Shown here one piece after another: positions 33,153 through 43,861 of a stretch of DNA of 64,000 bases. Within the stretch, counting starts at the first letter, position 1; every line of letters starts with the position of its first letter. The stretch covers positions 14,312,494 through 14,376,493 of the forward strand of contig JAJEKV010000014.1 of assembly GCA_021234155.1 (NCBI GenBank), given 5' to 3'. Below the pieces are notes generated by a model. That model saw only the letters and a list, made by a program, of their open reading frames with translations. It had not been told where the DNA came from and searched no databases. The translations under genes were made by a program, and so were the position numbers. This DNA is from Isoetes taiwanensis (lineage: Eukaryota > Streptophyta > Lycopodiopsida > Isoetales > Isoetaceae).

Positions 33153-35340
33153 TTATGCACCCTCATACAATGATATAGCATGGAGGTTGCTCATGGCCTT
33201 GTCCATCTCCTTTCTTGGGATCTTGTGTGTGTTGTCTTTTGCAATGTGAGAACTTGGATATGACCATACCACACACTCCACCAATTCCCTCCTTTGAGGG
33301 TCAAACATAATTGGCCTCCACTTCTTCTCCCAGCAGTCAGTGTATTGCTCCTTCAAGTTGCCCTTCTTGTGCCTCCCAATGGGCTCCCAATATTGAATTT
33401 GGAATCCAGGACGCAACTCCTCTCCATCAGGCATAGTGGTGGTCACATCAGAGAGTGCCACCCCTAACCATATTGGACAGTCCTCATCATCAGGCCTTAC
33501 TAGCACAAAGTATCCTTCCTTGATGTCCTCAAAGGGATCCCACTCAGGAAGATCAAACCACTTGGCTTTGAGGCCTTACTTCCCACAAACCACTTGGGAC
33601 CCAAGTGAGCATTCTTAGACGTGCTTGCACCTTGAGAACCCTCCCATCTTGACTCGGGTAAGAACCCGTCTCTTAGCTCCCTCCCACATGGCTTCGGGTT
33701 TCTAAGCATGTTACAACTTTCTCCCAGTACTTGATTAGGGAGTCCATTTGATTTTTCTTAAGAGTGGAGGTGTGCTTTCCATTTCGAACATCATCCTAGT
33801 GCGTTATGTAATCCTTGATGCCCTTCACCGGTTGGCTAGAGTCTTTGGTTGTCTTGAAGGGAGGTAGTGGTTTTGGCTGCCCTTTAGGAATGAGAACTTC
33901 ACCAATGACACCCCTTTGCCACAACTCGATACCTTGTACGGGCATCCACAACTTGTCACCACGGTCTCCACTTATATTGCATGATTGGTATTCCATCCCT
34001 AACCCAAAACTTGAATTGAAGTGGCTTTTGTGTGTCTGTCAACCGGTCCTTGCCATCTAGCAAGTATCCTTCTACAAATGATTTCCAATCTCGCAACCTC
34101 ATCCATCAAGAAAGCCATTGGGTTGGGGTCAATGCAGCTCTCAAACACATCCATTAGTTCGGGGAGAGTGGTCACGTTTTCTCTCTTGAGCTTGGTGGAG
34201 AAAGTTCCAAAGAATCCATCAATATCATCATGCGTATGCCCAACCATCATGAATCCCACTTTCACAACTTTGAATACTCCCCTTCTTTGTCAAGTATGAC
34301 ATTGCCCCAAACATCCATCTATTCTTGTTTTCTTTCCAACAGGTTGTCCAACTGAACACATAGCTCCTCAGGCAAAGTGATTTCTCTAGTAAGGGAAATC
34401 ATCCCAAGTCCTCCTTGATTCACTAGGCACCTTGGATGTGAGCTTTTTATACGCCTTTGGTAACAAAGCGGTTGATCATCCATCAAAGCCCTAAAAATGG
34501 GTCTTTGAAGGGGAATACCTCCTCCCTTCTATCGATCCTTTCTCTAGTGTTCTCAAGCACTTGAAAATAGAGCTCACATGGAAGTTTGGATCATCTCTCC
34601 ATAGATCAAGCACAAAATGACCATATGTTCCGGTTCCATGACCATGTGTTAATACACCCACTTGGACTTACTTTCATCGAAAAGCGTTTTGACAACGCTT
34701 GGGTAAAGGATCTAGCTTTGGCAAGAAAGTCTTGTGTTGGTCCATCTTATCATGAATTATACACAAAAATTTGTTAAATTTGCATCTCGGAAAATGTTCT
34801 CCACTACCAATACAATGTCTACATGATATTTGGTCCCTTTGGTGATCGCAAATTGCTCCCTAATTGCCATTCTTTCTTTCTCTATTGCAGTTGATGCAAG
34901 TGTATCCTTGAGTTGAATGCAAGTGTTGCACTTTGAGAATGGCATGTGTTGTAGGACACTCACGTCCCAGAAGTGAGTGCTCCATAACTTGCTGAAATGT
35001 GATTGAGAAAGAGGCCTACCTCCAGTAGTTTCTAGGATGGAGTTGACCTCCTTAAGGCACTCCTTTTGGATATAGTGTTGTGGCAACACTCTTTTGCACC
35101 ACTCGCACACACAGGTGCTCGTTCACCTTCGACTTGTGGGGCATAGATTGAGACATGTATCTCACAAAGCTCTCGAAGGCTGCAATGGCCTTTAGAGTAT
35201 TTGCTCTAGGTTTCAAAGTGAGTGCATTACCATGTTGGAACAAAGTGTGCCCTTTTCTAACCTGCTCGATGTCGTAAAATGAAGACTTGCTCACCCCAAG
35301 AATCCATCTCAATGCTCTCATACATACCTTCATTCCCTCA
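33153..35340 (-). pseudogene. DUF7869-like DDE transposase candidate, decayed
   Basis: Minus-strand protein in several frames. N-terminal part (35333-34757): MRALRWILGVSKSSFYDIEQ, VNEHLCVRVVQKS, ETTGGRPLSQSHFSKLW, MPFSKCNTCIQLKDTL. Then IIHDKMDQHKTFLPKL (about 34740), HGTGTYGHFVLD, CVQLDN with a shifted ENKNRWMFGAMSYLTKKG (about 34340-34290), then VGFMMVGHTHDDIDGFFGTF (34265-34200). C-terminal parts at 33996-33153 (RHKKGNLKEQYTDCWEKKWR). The three acidic sites (DKMD, QLDN, HTHDDID) have the order of an RNase H-like catalytic triad. From memory this matches the large eukaryotic family called DUF7869; its role as a transposase is my inference, supported by the surrounding TIRs. Confidence 0.6.
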
Positions 35341-36060
35341 ATTGATATAGCGGCCGTCTGTGTTTTTCATCATAGCTGGAATTCCTACACAAGGAGTAAA
35401 TGAAATTAATCCTATCTTTTTGAAAATTTGTCCAATGTATTGGGACCTTATCTTGCGAGGTCATCCACATTGTAATGCCTTTGTGCAATCTAGGTTGCAA
35501 CACTCTTGTCCCCTAATTGCCTCCGGGTTTTCTTTGGTTGGTGCCATACTTTCCATCCTTTCTAAATATTTGTCACTTCTAGGCCTCTTGGGCACCTTTG
35601 GCTGCCTTTTATGAAAGACATAAGCGTCTCTTCCTTGTGATCAAAGGATGCTCATCGACCACCAAATCTTCCACATGGCCTTGGGTGGGCCTTGGGGTGT
35701 GTAGTTGATGGGGCATTCTAGAGTATCACCATTCTTGTGTGTAATAAATCTAATTGGCCATCTCAAGCTGAGCTTGGGACTCCAGCAGCCCGAGAGCACA
35801 CAATGCAATCACTAGAGCTTCCACAGGACATGATAGTATCAACTTCGATAAGAAGCTTCACAATGCCAACTCCAAGATGTTCATCTCCGGCCTCTCATCA
35901 TTCACACTATCAAATGGATCAGCTGGGGTTATTATGCCCTCTCTGCCAAAATGGGCAAATGCAGTTGCAAGGGTGCAACAAAAGGCAACCCATCCTCCTC
36001 CATTGGAGCCTAGGGCAATGGCCTCCTTTGGACTTCCCCGGCTCCATTTTACTCATCTCA
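35341..36060 (-). pseudogene. Probable N-terminal remnant of the transposase-like gene
   Basis: Fragments in different minus-strand frames: KVPIHWTNFQKDRINFIYS (about 35440-35390) and TPRPTQGHVEDLVVDEHPLI (35690-35640), then an uncertain stretch to 36060. Protein-like but broken. Confidence 0.3.
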
Positions 36061-36079
36061 CATGCTCCCAGAATGAAAA

Positions 36080-36330
36080 AGCTCACATTAAAACCATATA
36101 GCCCCAAACACCACAAATATGACCATATGAACCATATAAAACCATACAAACATATTAAATATAACCATATTAAATCATACAACCATATTAACTAAAATCA
36201 TATAACCATATTAAAGCATACAACCACACTCATTCTAAACCATATGTGAACATTGTAACCATATATACCATTGATACTATTCAACCATTGAAACCTTATT
36301 AAATACATAAGACAACATATATAAACATAT
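36080..36330. repeat. AT-rich short tandem repeats (ACCATATTAAA-like)
   Basis: Repeats of (A)ACCATATAA/ACCATATTAAA with variations. No gene. Confidence 0.8.
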
Positions 36331-36862
36331 AACCAACCCTTTCATATCTTGGCATGGCCAATGGCGCCTCTTCAGAGGCTGAAACCGTAACCCGCGTCGG
36401 CGTAATCCGCCCGCCACGTCATGGAGGGCATGGCCCCACGTGGGATGTAAGTATATTATTGCACTTTTACGAGGTTCGAGGGTGCGGCCCGTAATTCTTG
36501 CACCCTCTTCCTCTCCCAAACCATTCTTCCTCCCTGTTTTCGATCACTCTTGAGCTCCTGTTTCCTTGGCGCCCGCATCGTCAGGCGATCGATCGAACCG
36601 AAAGCGATTCAGCGCCATCTTATGACGGCACTTTTGGTGGTCGGGACGGCTTCAAATACTTGAAGTTCTCGCCGCAGGTTCATTGTTCGATGGGGCGCGC
36701 CTGAGAAGAAAGTGAGGCCCTTTTAGTCTTTGCTTTTTAGTTTTCTGTAAGTCTTTTAGTGCGTTTTTCTTATATTACATTTGTTAGAGGCTCTTATTAA
36801 TAATCGATACAATTTCTGACCCGACAAATCCTTATTCACGCTTTGTCAACGACTATACCCAC

Positions 36863-36908
36863 ATGGAATCGAAGTCGGAAGCCTCCTCCTCATCCAAGCA
36901 AATCTTCG
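36863..36908 (+). CDS. Possible first coding exon of a gene B-region transcript
   Basis: ATG at 36863 starts MESKSEASSSSKQIF and meets a donor GG|TATGTTTTG / G|GTATGT at about 36908; the following bases are T-rich like an intron. Which later exons it joins is unclear: 37.1-38.6 kb is filled with hairpin repeats. Confidence 0.3.
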
Positions 36909-37348
36909 GTATGTTTTGTAATATCATACCCTTTTTTAATCTCATTTTTCTGTCTTTGTTCTCCACTTTTTCTCTGTCTTTATTCTCCACTTTTCTCTGT
37001 TTTCTCATTAATCTTAATAATCTTTGTATTGTTTTCTGTTTTTTGTTATCTTTTTCTTGCTTGTGGTTGAATTGAATACATTGTACATGCACAAGTGAGA
37101 ATAGTGGTTATAGTAGCAAGCAACCGAGAGAGAAATCATGAGACTGGTGTTAGGAAGTAAGATATTGCAAGAGCATTAACGAGAAAATAACTAGGAATGT
37201 CTTTCTCCCGGCAAGAATTCAGAATAGGAATTGCTTCCGGAATCTCCATTTCTAACTCACGGCCAAATCCCTGCGGGGAGACATGCGAGGAAGGGAGTGG
37301 CGAGTTGAGAATACTTGAGCTTGCCAGCACCAAGGAAGTGCAGGCCTT

Positions 37349-38620
37349 CTTCGACTTCATGAAGTGAGAACTTCTCGACTTCGCGAGGCGAGAAGAGGGA
37401 GTGTACACTGACTGTTGGCAAGGGATTCTCGACTTCATGATTCCGGATTGCATGCCTACCCAATGTCTTCACATTCTTTAGAACCCTCTCAAGAGCCTTC
37501 ACCGTGAGTCGAGAATGTGATACCTCGCCAATGGCTCTTGTGTAAAGCCGCAGTGCCTCCACCCGGTTGAGCCACTCTCCTTGAACCATGCTCCCTTAAT
37601 ATTGCGAAGAGGACTGGCCGACCGGGTGGAGGCCTCGGCGACTAACCACCGAGGGTTGGCCGCCGACTCGCGTGAGTCGAAAACGCAGCTCTAGTGCACT
37701 CGAAGGCTACCGGCAGACGTCTCAACCACTCTCCTTCTATCTTCCTCGGACATTGCGAAGGGAAGTGGTTTTGACCGCCCCAGCCAACTCTTAGCAACCC
37801 AATTCTCACTGTGTGGTCGCAGTGGCCTCTACCCAATCAAAGACCGCCTCCTTCGAACCATCTTCGCCAATATTGCGGCGGGGATGGGCTCTCGATTGGG
37901 TGGAGGCCCCTACGATCAACCACGAGTTGCTGGCTGCTTTCTCGACTCGTGAGTCGAGAAAACGCAGGCTCTAGTGCACTCTAGAGCTGGCCTGCAGACA
38001 GTCTTAAACACTCTCCTTCTATCTTCCTCGGACATTGCGAAGGGAAGTGTTTTTTACTGTCTGCAGGCCAACTCTTAGCAACCCAATTCTCCTATTGTGT
38101 GGTCAGCATGCATGCATTCCACGAGCTTCGTCAGATGCATTCTCGGCCAGCGAGTCGGGAATGCCTTACCCAACCGGCACTCCATGTGTACTAACCGGAA
38201 GTTCTCCGATGGTTAGGCATTCTCGACTTGCGAAGTCGAATGTAGATGTGAAGCCAAGCATTCTCGACCGCAAGTCGAGAATCCCTTAGCCACCCATTCT
38301 CGTGGTTCCGGTAGCGGGCTCCTCGACCTGGGGCGAGTCACTCTCCTTCGAACCATCTTCGGCTTAATAGTGCGGCGGGGAGGCTCTGGACCGGGTGGGA
38401 GGCCTCTACAACTAACCACGTGGAAACCACAGAGGAAGCCAAGGCTTGCATTCTCTACAAGTCTTGCACTTTCTATTCTCCTTTTTTTTAGTCCCAAGTG
38501 CCTCTAGCCCTGTCGAGGCCACTCTCCTTGAACCATCTTCCTCGAATATTGCTAAGAGGAGTGGTTCGGGACAGGTGGGAGGCCCCCGACTAACTACAAG
38601 AGGATGCATTTGAACCGCAT
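37349..38620 (+). repeat. Cluster of hairpins and CTCGACTCGCGAGTCGAG-type palindromes
   Basis: Five hairpins of 79-86 bases at 37555-37633, 37705-37785, 37824-37908, 37989-38069 and 38500-38583, with a weaker one at about 38318-38403. Their shared middle is CACTCTCCTT, then (C/G)AACCATCTTCCTCG or TCTATCTTCCTCGG, then ATTGCGAAG. The outer arms differ between copies but pair within each copy (GCCTCCACCCGGT/ACCGGGTGGAGGC; GGCCTGCAGACAGT/ACTGTCTGCAGGCC; CCCAATC/GATTGGG). A 280-base unit is tandemly duplicated (37680-37815 and 37960-38103). Degenerate TCTCGACTTCATGA- and CTCGACTCGTGAGTCGAG-type palindromes alternate with the hairpins. Confidence 0.85.
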
Positions 38621-38937
38621 CTCACGGGCCTTAGTCCTAGCCTGATCTATGTACAACATTCCTAGTAAACAGTCCATGGAAAACAGGACCTAAAACGGGA
38701 TTTCTTTACCCCAGATCCAATGTTTCCTTCCCGAGCATCTCTCAACCTAGAGAGTAAATCATCTCTAAGCCGAGAAATCTTTGGACAAGGAAACTCTTGA
38801 ATCCGTCGAGCTTATCGCCAGTTCCATTATTTAAACACATACGGCATGTTCTACAAAGCGAAATAACATAGGCATCTCACGAAACTCACCTCTTCACGCA
38901 GAATTCCTTGGGCCATTGTATCACGGATCCCGCAGCC

Positions 38938-39295
38938 TCACCCGAGTCTTTGCTTTTCAGCCGGTCTCTTCAAGAGTGTATTCGCATCTATTACTCGTAT
39001 CACTGCGATTCTCGCGTATCCCCTTTCCATGGCGCCGCAGTGTAGAGTTCCGGTGTCTGGCAGCTCCTCTCCGCTTCCTACCTTAGCTCCGTGCTCATCG
39101 ATCAATTCAACTGCTTGCAATAGGACGCGCGGTCAGGAAAAACACACATATGCAAGGCGCTGTTAGCAGCTTACCGCGTCGCGGCGCCATTCCGGAAGTC
39201 GCTAACAGTCGATGATCCCCTCCGACCTCGAGTTCCCCAATGCCGCAGGGAAGATAAACTACGCTCCACTCACTTAGTCCCTTGATGTGATTCAA
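38938..39295 (-). CDS. Two minus-strand exons of an unknown gene
   Basis: Exon a, about 39292-39172, reads NHIKGLSEWSVVYLPCGIGE, LEVGGDHRLLATSGMAPRR, then a donor (CGCG|GTAAGCTGC). Exon b, about 39112-38945, follows an acceptor (GCAAGCAG) and reads ELIDEHGAKVGSGEELPDTG, TLHCGAMERGYARIAVIRVI, DANTLLKRPAEKQR, then a donor-like CGG|GTGAGG. Both frames are open and the splice sites are good, so this may be a real or captured gene fragment. No family recognised. It is antisense to gene B and just upstream of it. Confidence 0.4.
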
Positions 39296-39309
39296 TTTCG
39301 AAATAGTGT

Positions 39310-39350
39310 TTGGGCGGGCTAAAGCCGACCGTGCTGTACCCTTAGCCCGC
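39310..39350. repeat. GGGCTAAAG/CTTAGCCC hairpin
   Basis: GCGGGCTAAAG ... CCTTAGCCCGC around a 24-base centre, followed by a T7 run. It lies between the minus-strand exons and gene B. A terminator-like look on paper, but this is a nuclear genome, so the meaning is unclear. Confidence 0.5.
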
Positions 39351-39487
39351 TTTTTTTCATAAATGATTGCATGTCCTTAACTTCAAATTAAAGAACAACC
39401 GATCTTTTTTACATGCGGTCCTAAAACTCACAACGCGGAGGAAACTTAATTTCTGAGTCGTCCAAGAGGATGAGAGGGCATATAGAA

Positions 39488-40774
39488 ATGACTCCGTCCA
39501 AGAAGCGAGGCGCCGGAGGGGATGCTTCTGCCAGCGGCAGCAAGAAGAAGAAGACAAACACCCCAGGTGAGCTCTGAGGTTTTTCTTTTGTCGGAATACC
39601 TTAACTGATCCATCCTTTCTTCTTGCAGCATTCACCTCGGACTCACTGGTGATCACTGGCCGAACTCCATTCTTCGTCATCGAGGGACTGGAGACAGAGC
39701 TTCTTGAAACAATGCGATTCTTGGTGGTATGTCGAGGTATCGACAAGTGGGAAGGAGAAAGATCTGTTTCTACACCAAAGGGACAAGAAGAGCTCCGGAG
39801 ACAAGTACAAGAAAATCGGTGTTGTGCTCTCCGTCTCTGCGCCTGATTCGAAGCATTTAACACTACATGTCGAGGACTGCCAGAAGAGTAAGTTCTATCG
39901 CACCAAAAAATTAGCAGTTTCAAATTATTCTCACTCTTCCATGAGCAAGGCTAAGGGCACCGAAAAAAGGCCGGCGCCTTTAAATTGTCAGAACCTTGGG
40001 TGGAAGGATCTAGAAGGGATGAAGGAGGCCGGAACCCTAACATCCAGGGAGCTTGGTATGGAGATTTCCAGAGTCAGAGAAAAACTGTTCAATACGGGGA
40101 GCTTCACTTCTACTGTGCTGAAGACTCTACAACACTCTGCAGTGGGGAATGTTGTGGTTCATACACAAAAAAGTCCACCAAAAAACAAAGATGGGGATGA
40201 TGACACCACACGGGAGGAGTCAGATGACGAAGGAGACGAAGATATGGTCGACTCCCCAAACCTCGATCCAGATGATCAGATCAGGATTTCTCAGAGAGGG
40301 GCACAGAAAATGGAGCGTCTAGCTCAGTATTATCCGTTGGGAATATCACACAAGCTGCTGCTGGACATTAGACGGCTGAAGGTTTGCACGGGAGATGCCG
40401 TCTTGTTCAACCACAGGGAATTTAATCCAGCACACATGCTGGAGATTCTGAACCTGATGGTGCGACATCCCATTAAAAAGATCCAATGCCCGCGGATGTC
40501 ATACCTTTTAGCGTATCGACCGGTGAGTTGTTCATTTTGGAAGTCCGAGGAAGATCAAGGAAAAGACGTCCGGTTTCGGGTTGTAGACGGTCAAGATTCG
40601 TTAGGGGCGGCTCAAGTATTGCGCAGACGGAGAAGGAGGTGCCATAAAGGATCAAGGATAGATATGCCAGCGGAGAGTGCACGAGTTCTTTTCTACGGAG
40701 ACGCCAAGAACCGAACCGGCAAAGATTAGCCACCGCCGAGAACACAATAGCGGCGAAAGTGCCGCCACGTAAAG
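39488..40774 (+). pseudogene. FCP1-like gene B, 5' exons
   Basis: Exon 1 (39488-39566) encodes MTPSKKRGAGGDASASGS then KKKK, a likely nuclear localisation signal, and ends CCCAG|GTGAGC. A 62-base intron ends TTCTTGCAG (39628). Exon 2 reads AFTSDSLVITGRTPFFVIEG, LETELLETMRF, then a frameshift near 39715. It continues YVEVSTSGKEKDLFLHQRDK, YKKIGVVLSVSAPDSKHLTL, and after likely intron sequence a Lys/Asp-rich acidic segment (DDDTTREESDDEGDEDMVDS) and RRLKVCTGDAVLFNHREFNP. It ends near ENTIAAKVPPRK with donor AAAG|GTAAAT at 40775. Function of this part unknown. Confidence 0.45.
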
Positions 40775-41229
40775 GTAAATAACTCTACGAATCTTTCCAT
40801 TTCGACTCATGAAGTCGAAAGCCCCCGCCATCCTAACATTTGCCGATTATCATCGGGTTTCGACGACTCGCAGTCGAGAAAAGCGAGTAACACAGAAAAT
40901 CAAAGGATGTGGAGCTTTTCGACTTCGCGAGTCGAGAAAACCCTTAGCCGATAAAAGAAAATTAGACATTGAATGGGACTTTCTCGACTCGCGAGTCGAG
41001 AAAGCCCTGCCATCCTAACATTTGCCGATTATCACTGGGGTTTCTCGACTCGCGAGTCGAGAAAGCCAGGGTAATGCAGAAAAATCAAAGGATGCGAGCT
41101 TTCTCGACTCATGAAGAGAAAACCCAGAGAAGAAAAAAGAAAAATTAGACATTCAAGGGACTTTTCGATTTCGGGCGAGTCGAGAAAACCCGGCTACTAT
41201 TTCACTTGTTTATTCCCGGGTGTTTGTAG
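40775..41229 (+). repeat. Intron of gene B made of palindrome repeats (two copies of a trimer)
   Basis: Donor GTAAAT at 40775, acceptor TTTGTAG at 41229. Seven palindromes about 60 bases apart fill it. The spacers follow the order A (CCATCCTAACATTTGCCGAT), B (CAGAAAATCAAAGGATG), C (AAAATTAGACATT), then A, B, C again: a higher-order unit of about 181 bases present twice. Perfect TTTCTCGACTCGCGAGTCGA-type copies start at 40980 and 41041. Confidence 0.85.
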
Positions 41230-42880
41230 ATACTTTCATGCTCGACATTGGTACATTGTGCGAATGCAGCCTTTATCCTGACGGATCATACACGCTAGGC
41301 AACAATGGAAAGCATTGGGTTGTTGTCCCGGGTCCTAAAGAAAACAGGGCTCCCTCGGATAAGTGGAAGACCTTTGAGAAACTATGCGAGATATGTTCTG
41401 TTTGGAGGGACGAGGAAGATGGCGAGGGAGAGGAAGAAGAGGAGAAGAAGAAGAGAACACCAAGGAAAGGCAGGGGGTCTCTCTCGGGACCAATACGACC
41501 TCATTCTTAAAGTAATCGAGGCGGTCTGGGAGAAATGGACTGACATATGGGCTCAATGGACAAGAGGCAAGTGAAGGACAAAGAATGGAGAATTTCCAAG
41601 CAGGCCCGACCCCAAGTTGTTTGACAAGCGGTTCATGAAGAGGATACTGGGGCCTCACGGACAAAGAAACGCTTGACCTACAAGGCAAAATCTTGGAGGG
41701 AACAATCCTGGCCGAGGAAGACCGGGGAGTTCTAAATTGCGGGGACTTAAAGGATTATGCCGCGAGTCCCTAAAGCGGCAGTGAAATAAGCATTAGAAGA
41801 AGGCATCACGCGAAGTTACGCAACGTTGCATCTAATGAATACCATGATTTTGATTATTACAAGGAAAAGGCTGCCCTTGATGAGGAAGACATGAAGGAAT
41901 TGAACCGTCTATGTCAACCCTACATCAACACCAAGCTGAAGCGTAACGTCAAAACCCTTCCTTTCCCTGAGCGTGCTATGGCAATTCTCGAAAGGAAGCT
42001 TGGATTCGGGGTGGTCCCATTTAAAGGCGCACGATAGCTCCCCATTTCACGGTTACTTTGGGACACAAGGGATTTGGTGGTGCAGGCGGCTTTTTGGACC
42101 CGTGGCACTATTTGCCATCAATATGATCGAAGACCCCACCCTTTTTTATGACAAAGGCGACATAGAGCAAGTGGTACAAGGCGTGTACGGACATGACCGA
42201 CTGGATACTTTTCGGTTTCCTTGTCTTTTGCATGCCGGGCAATCAAACAACTGCTTTGTCTCCCAATGGGCAACTGATATTAACTTCACCAACAAGATCA
42301 TGCACTCCATATACGAACTTGATCATGAGTGCGGACTTGGCTTGCCGTAGAAGGCACCAAGCTTGCCAACATAGTTTTGGTTTTGATTTCAAGATCGGTG
42401 ATCGACTGGATAAGTGGTGGTCTAGCGAGCATCATTATCTCGACAAGTTCATGATCTCTCAAGAGCGGATGGAACCCCGGAAGGGGCAGGTTTATGGAGG
42501 ATGTTCCATCGATGGACAAGGTCAGCAAGGATGGTGCGACCGGTCCTATACATAGAATTCCTATCCGGCCAAGAGTTATCAAGTACTTCATAACCAGCTT
42601 GGTCGAGGAAGATCAAATTGTATGCGAGTGGTACATGAATGGCCTGTTCTCTCAGGGGGCTATGCTGTTTGGAATGAAACCTATATCCGTGGTTGGAAAT
42701 AAGGACATGGTTGAAACCATTGGTCATACTTGGATACGCTTCATGAGCATTTCAAGGGGAGGAAGACAAATGGAAGCAAAGTAAAGGCGGCGGGGCGAGG
42801 GAGACAAACCGGCGGAGGCGAGGATGTCGAAGGTTTGGACCGAATCTTTGCCGAAAACATTATTGAAAACCTGAGATTGA
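41230..42880 (+). pseudogene. FCP1-like gene B, middle exons (possible methyltransferase-like stretch)
   Basis: Reads DTFMLDIGTLCECSLYPDGS, YTLGNNGKHWVVVPGPKENR, APSDKWKTFEKLCEICSVW, an acidic DEEDGEGEEEEEKKKR stretch, YDLILKVIEAVWEKWTDIWA, and at 41840-42035 DFDYYKEKAALDEEDMKEL and RNVKTLPFPERAMAILERK. Then WATDINFTNKIMHSIYELD, FKIGDRLDKWWSSEHHYLD, and at 42560-42760 IRPRVIKYFITSLVEEDQIV, CEWYMNGLFSQGAMLFGMKP, ISVVGNKDMVETIGHTWIRF. The last block has the shape of motifs X-I of N4/N6 amino-methyltransferases, but no DPPY-type catalytic motif was found, so this is only a suggestion. Many frameshifts. Confidence 0.4.
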
Positions 42881-42907
42881 GGTGAGTTTACTTTGCTCTA
42901 TCGGTGT

Positions 42908-43014
42908 TTCTCGACTCGCGAGTCGAGAAAACTCGTTTCCTTTCAATACCTTTTCTTGTCATTCTCGACTCGCGAGTCGAGAAAACTCGTTTCCTTTCTG
43001 ACAGATGTCATCAT
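42908..43014 (+). repeat. Two palindrome units directly upstream of a 3' splice site
   Basis: A 54-base unit (TTCTCGACTCGCGAGTCGAG, then AAAACTCGTTTCCTTT) occurs at 42908 and 42961. The second runs straight into CTGACAG, the likely acceptor of the FCP1 exon. Confidence 0.85.
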
Positions 43015-43861
43015 TTCAGGGAATTCCAGCTCAACGAGTCCGGATCATTGTCAATGGATTCCAACGGTTCACGTCGCGAGGAGAATGAGAATGAAAATCC
43101 AGAGCAAGACACTGCTCACAGCCAGAAAGAACCTGAAAAGTTAATGATCCCGCATTTGGATCCCGATGAACCGGAAATATGGTCAGAGCCAAACTCCAAC
43201 TGGGATCCAGCTGGTCCCACCAAGCTAGTAATATTTGACGTCAATGGAGTATTAGCTGCAGTATACCACGACAAAGACGTCCCCGAGATTAACACCTCGC
43301 GGATCCGGTGAAAACATAGCATAAAATAGTGTATCCAGGGCCTAGAGCTAAGGAAATTATTGACTGGTGCCTGGCACGGGGATTCGAAGTGGGCATATGG
43401 TCTTGTATGGCAAAGAAAAATATTGTCAATGTTCTTGGTGTTCTCGGCATTTCAGTTTTGAAGTTCAAGTTCGTTTGGGGAAACGAAAGGGTCGAGCATG
43501 TGAAGGACCTCGATCCAGCCATCACAAAGGGGAAGCCTATAATGGTGAAAAGGCTGGACAGGGTTTATGAGCTATTCCAGGACTATGGCAAACACAACAC
43601 GCTGATCATAGGCGACTCGCCTACAAGTGCTATCATAAGCCGCGCAAAATACAATCATTGCTAAGCCATATCGATATCGAAGAATATGAGGCGGATAGGT
43701 GGTTGTCCTTCGGACTGTCATCTGTCTTGGCGGAATCCCTCTTCGCCATTCTTGTCGCCGATGTGCTTACGAACTATCCGAGCCTCACGGAACCCGATCC
43801 AGAGAGCAAGCCGATCATGAAAGCTATGGACGACAAATACTTTGGTGAACAAGAAGAGTGA
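43005..43861 (+). pseudogene. FCP1-like gene B, HAD phosphatase exons
   Basis: After the acceptor at about 43004 the frame is acidic (DSNGSRREENENENPEQDT), then WDPAGPTKLVIFDVNGVLAA at 43205-43260: HAD motif I with DVN in place of DxD. A frameshift near 43310 leads to VYPGPRAKEIIDWCLARGFE, VGIWSCMAKKNIVNVLGVLG (motif II), GKPIMVKRLDRVYELFQDYG (motif III Lys) and NTLIIGDSPTSAIISRAKYN (motif IV). A second shift near 43660 gives ADRWLSFGLSSVLAESLFAI and ends MDDKYFGEQEE, stop at 43860. The domain order matches the FCP1/NIF family and gene A. Asn at the second motif I acid suggests reduced or altered activity. Two shifts make it a pseudogene unless they are sequence errors. Confidence 0.65.

Noticed and set aside
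37555-38583. Named microRNA genes
   Set aside because: The hairpins look precursor-like, but I recognise no known mature sequence, so no miRNA name is given.
39357-39923. 188-codon minus-strand frame
   Set aside because: It is antisense to gene B exons 1-2, which have better splice sites and a nuclear signal.
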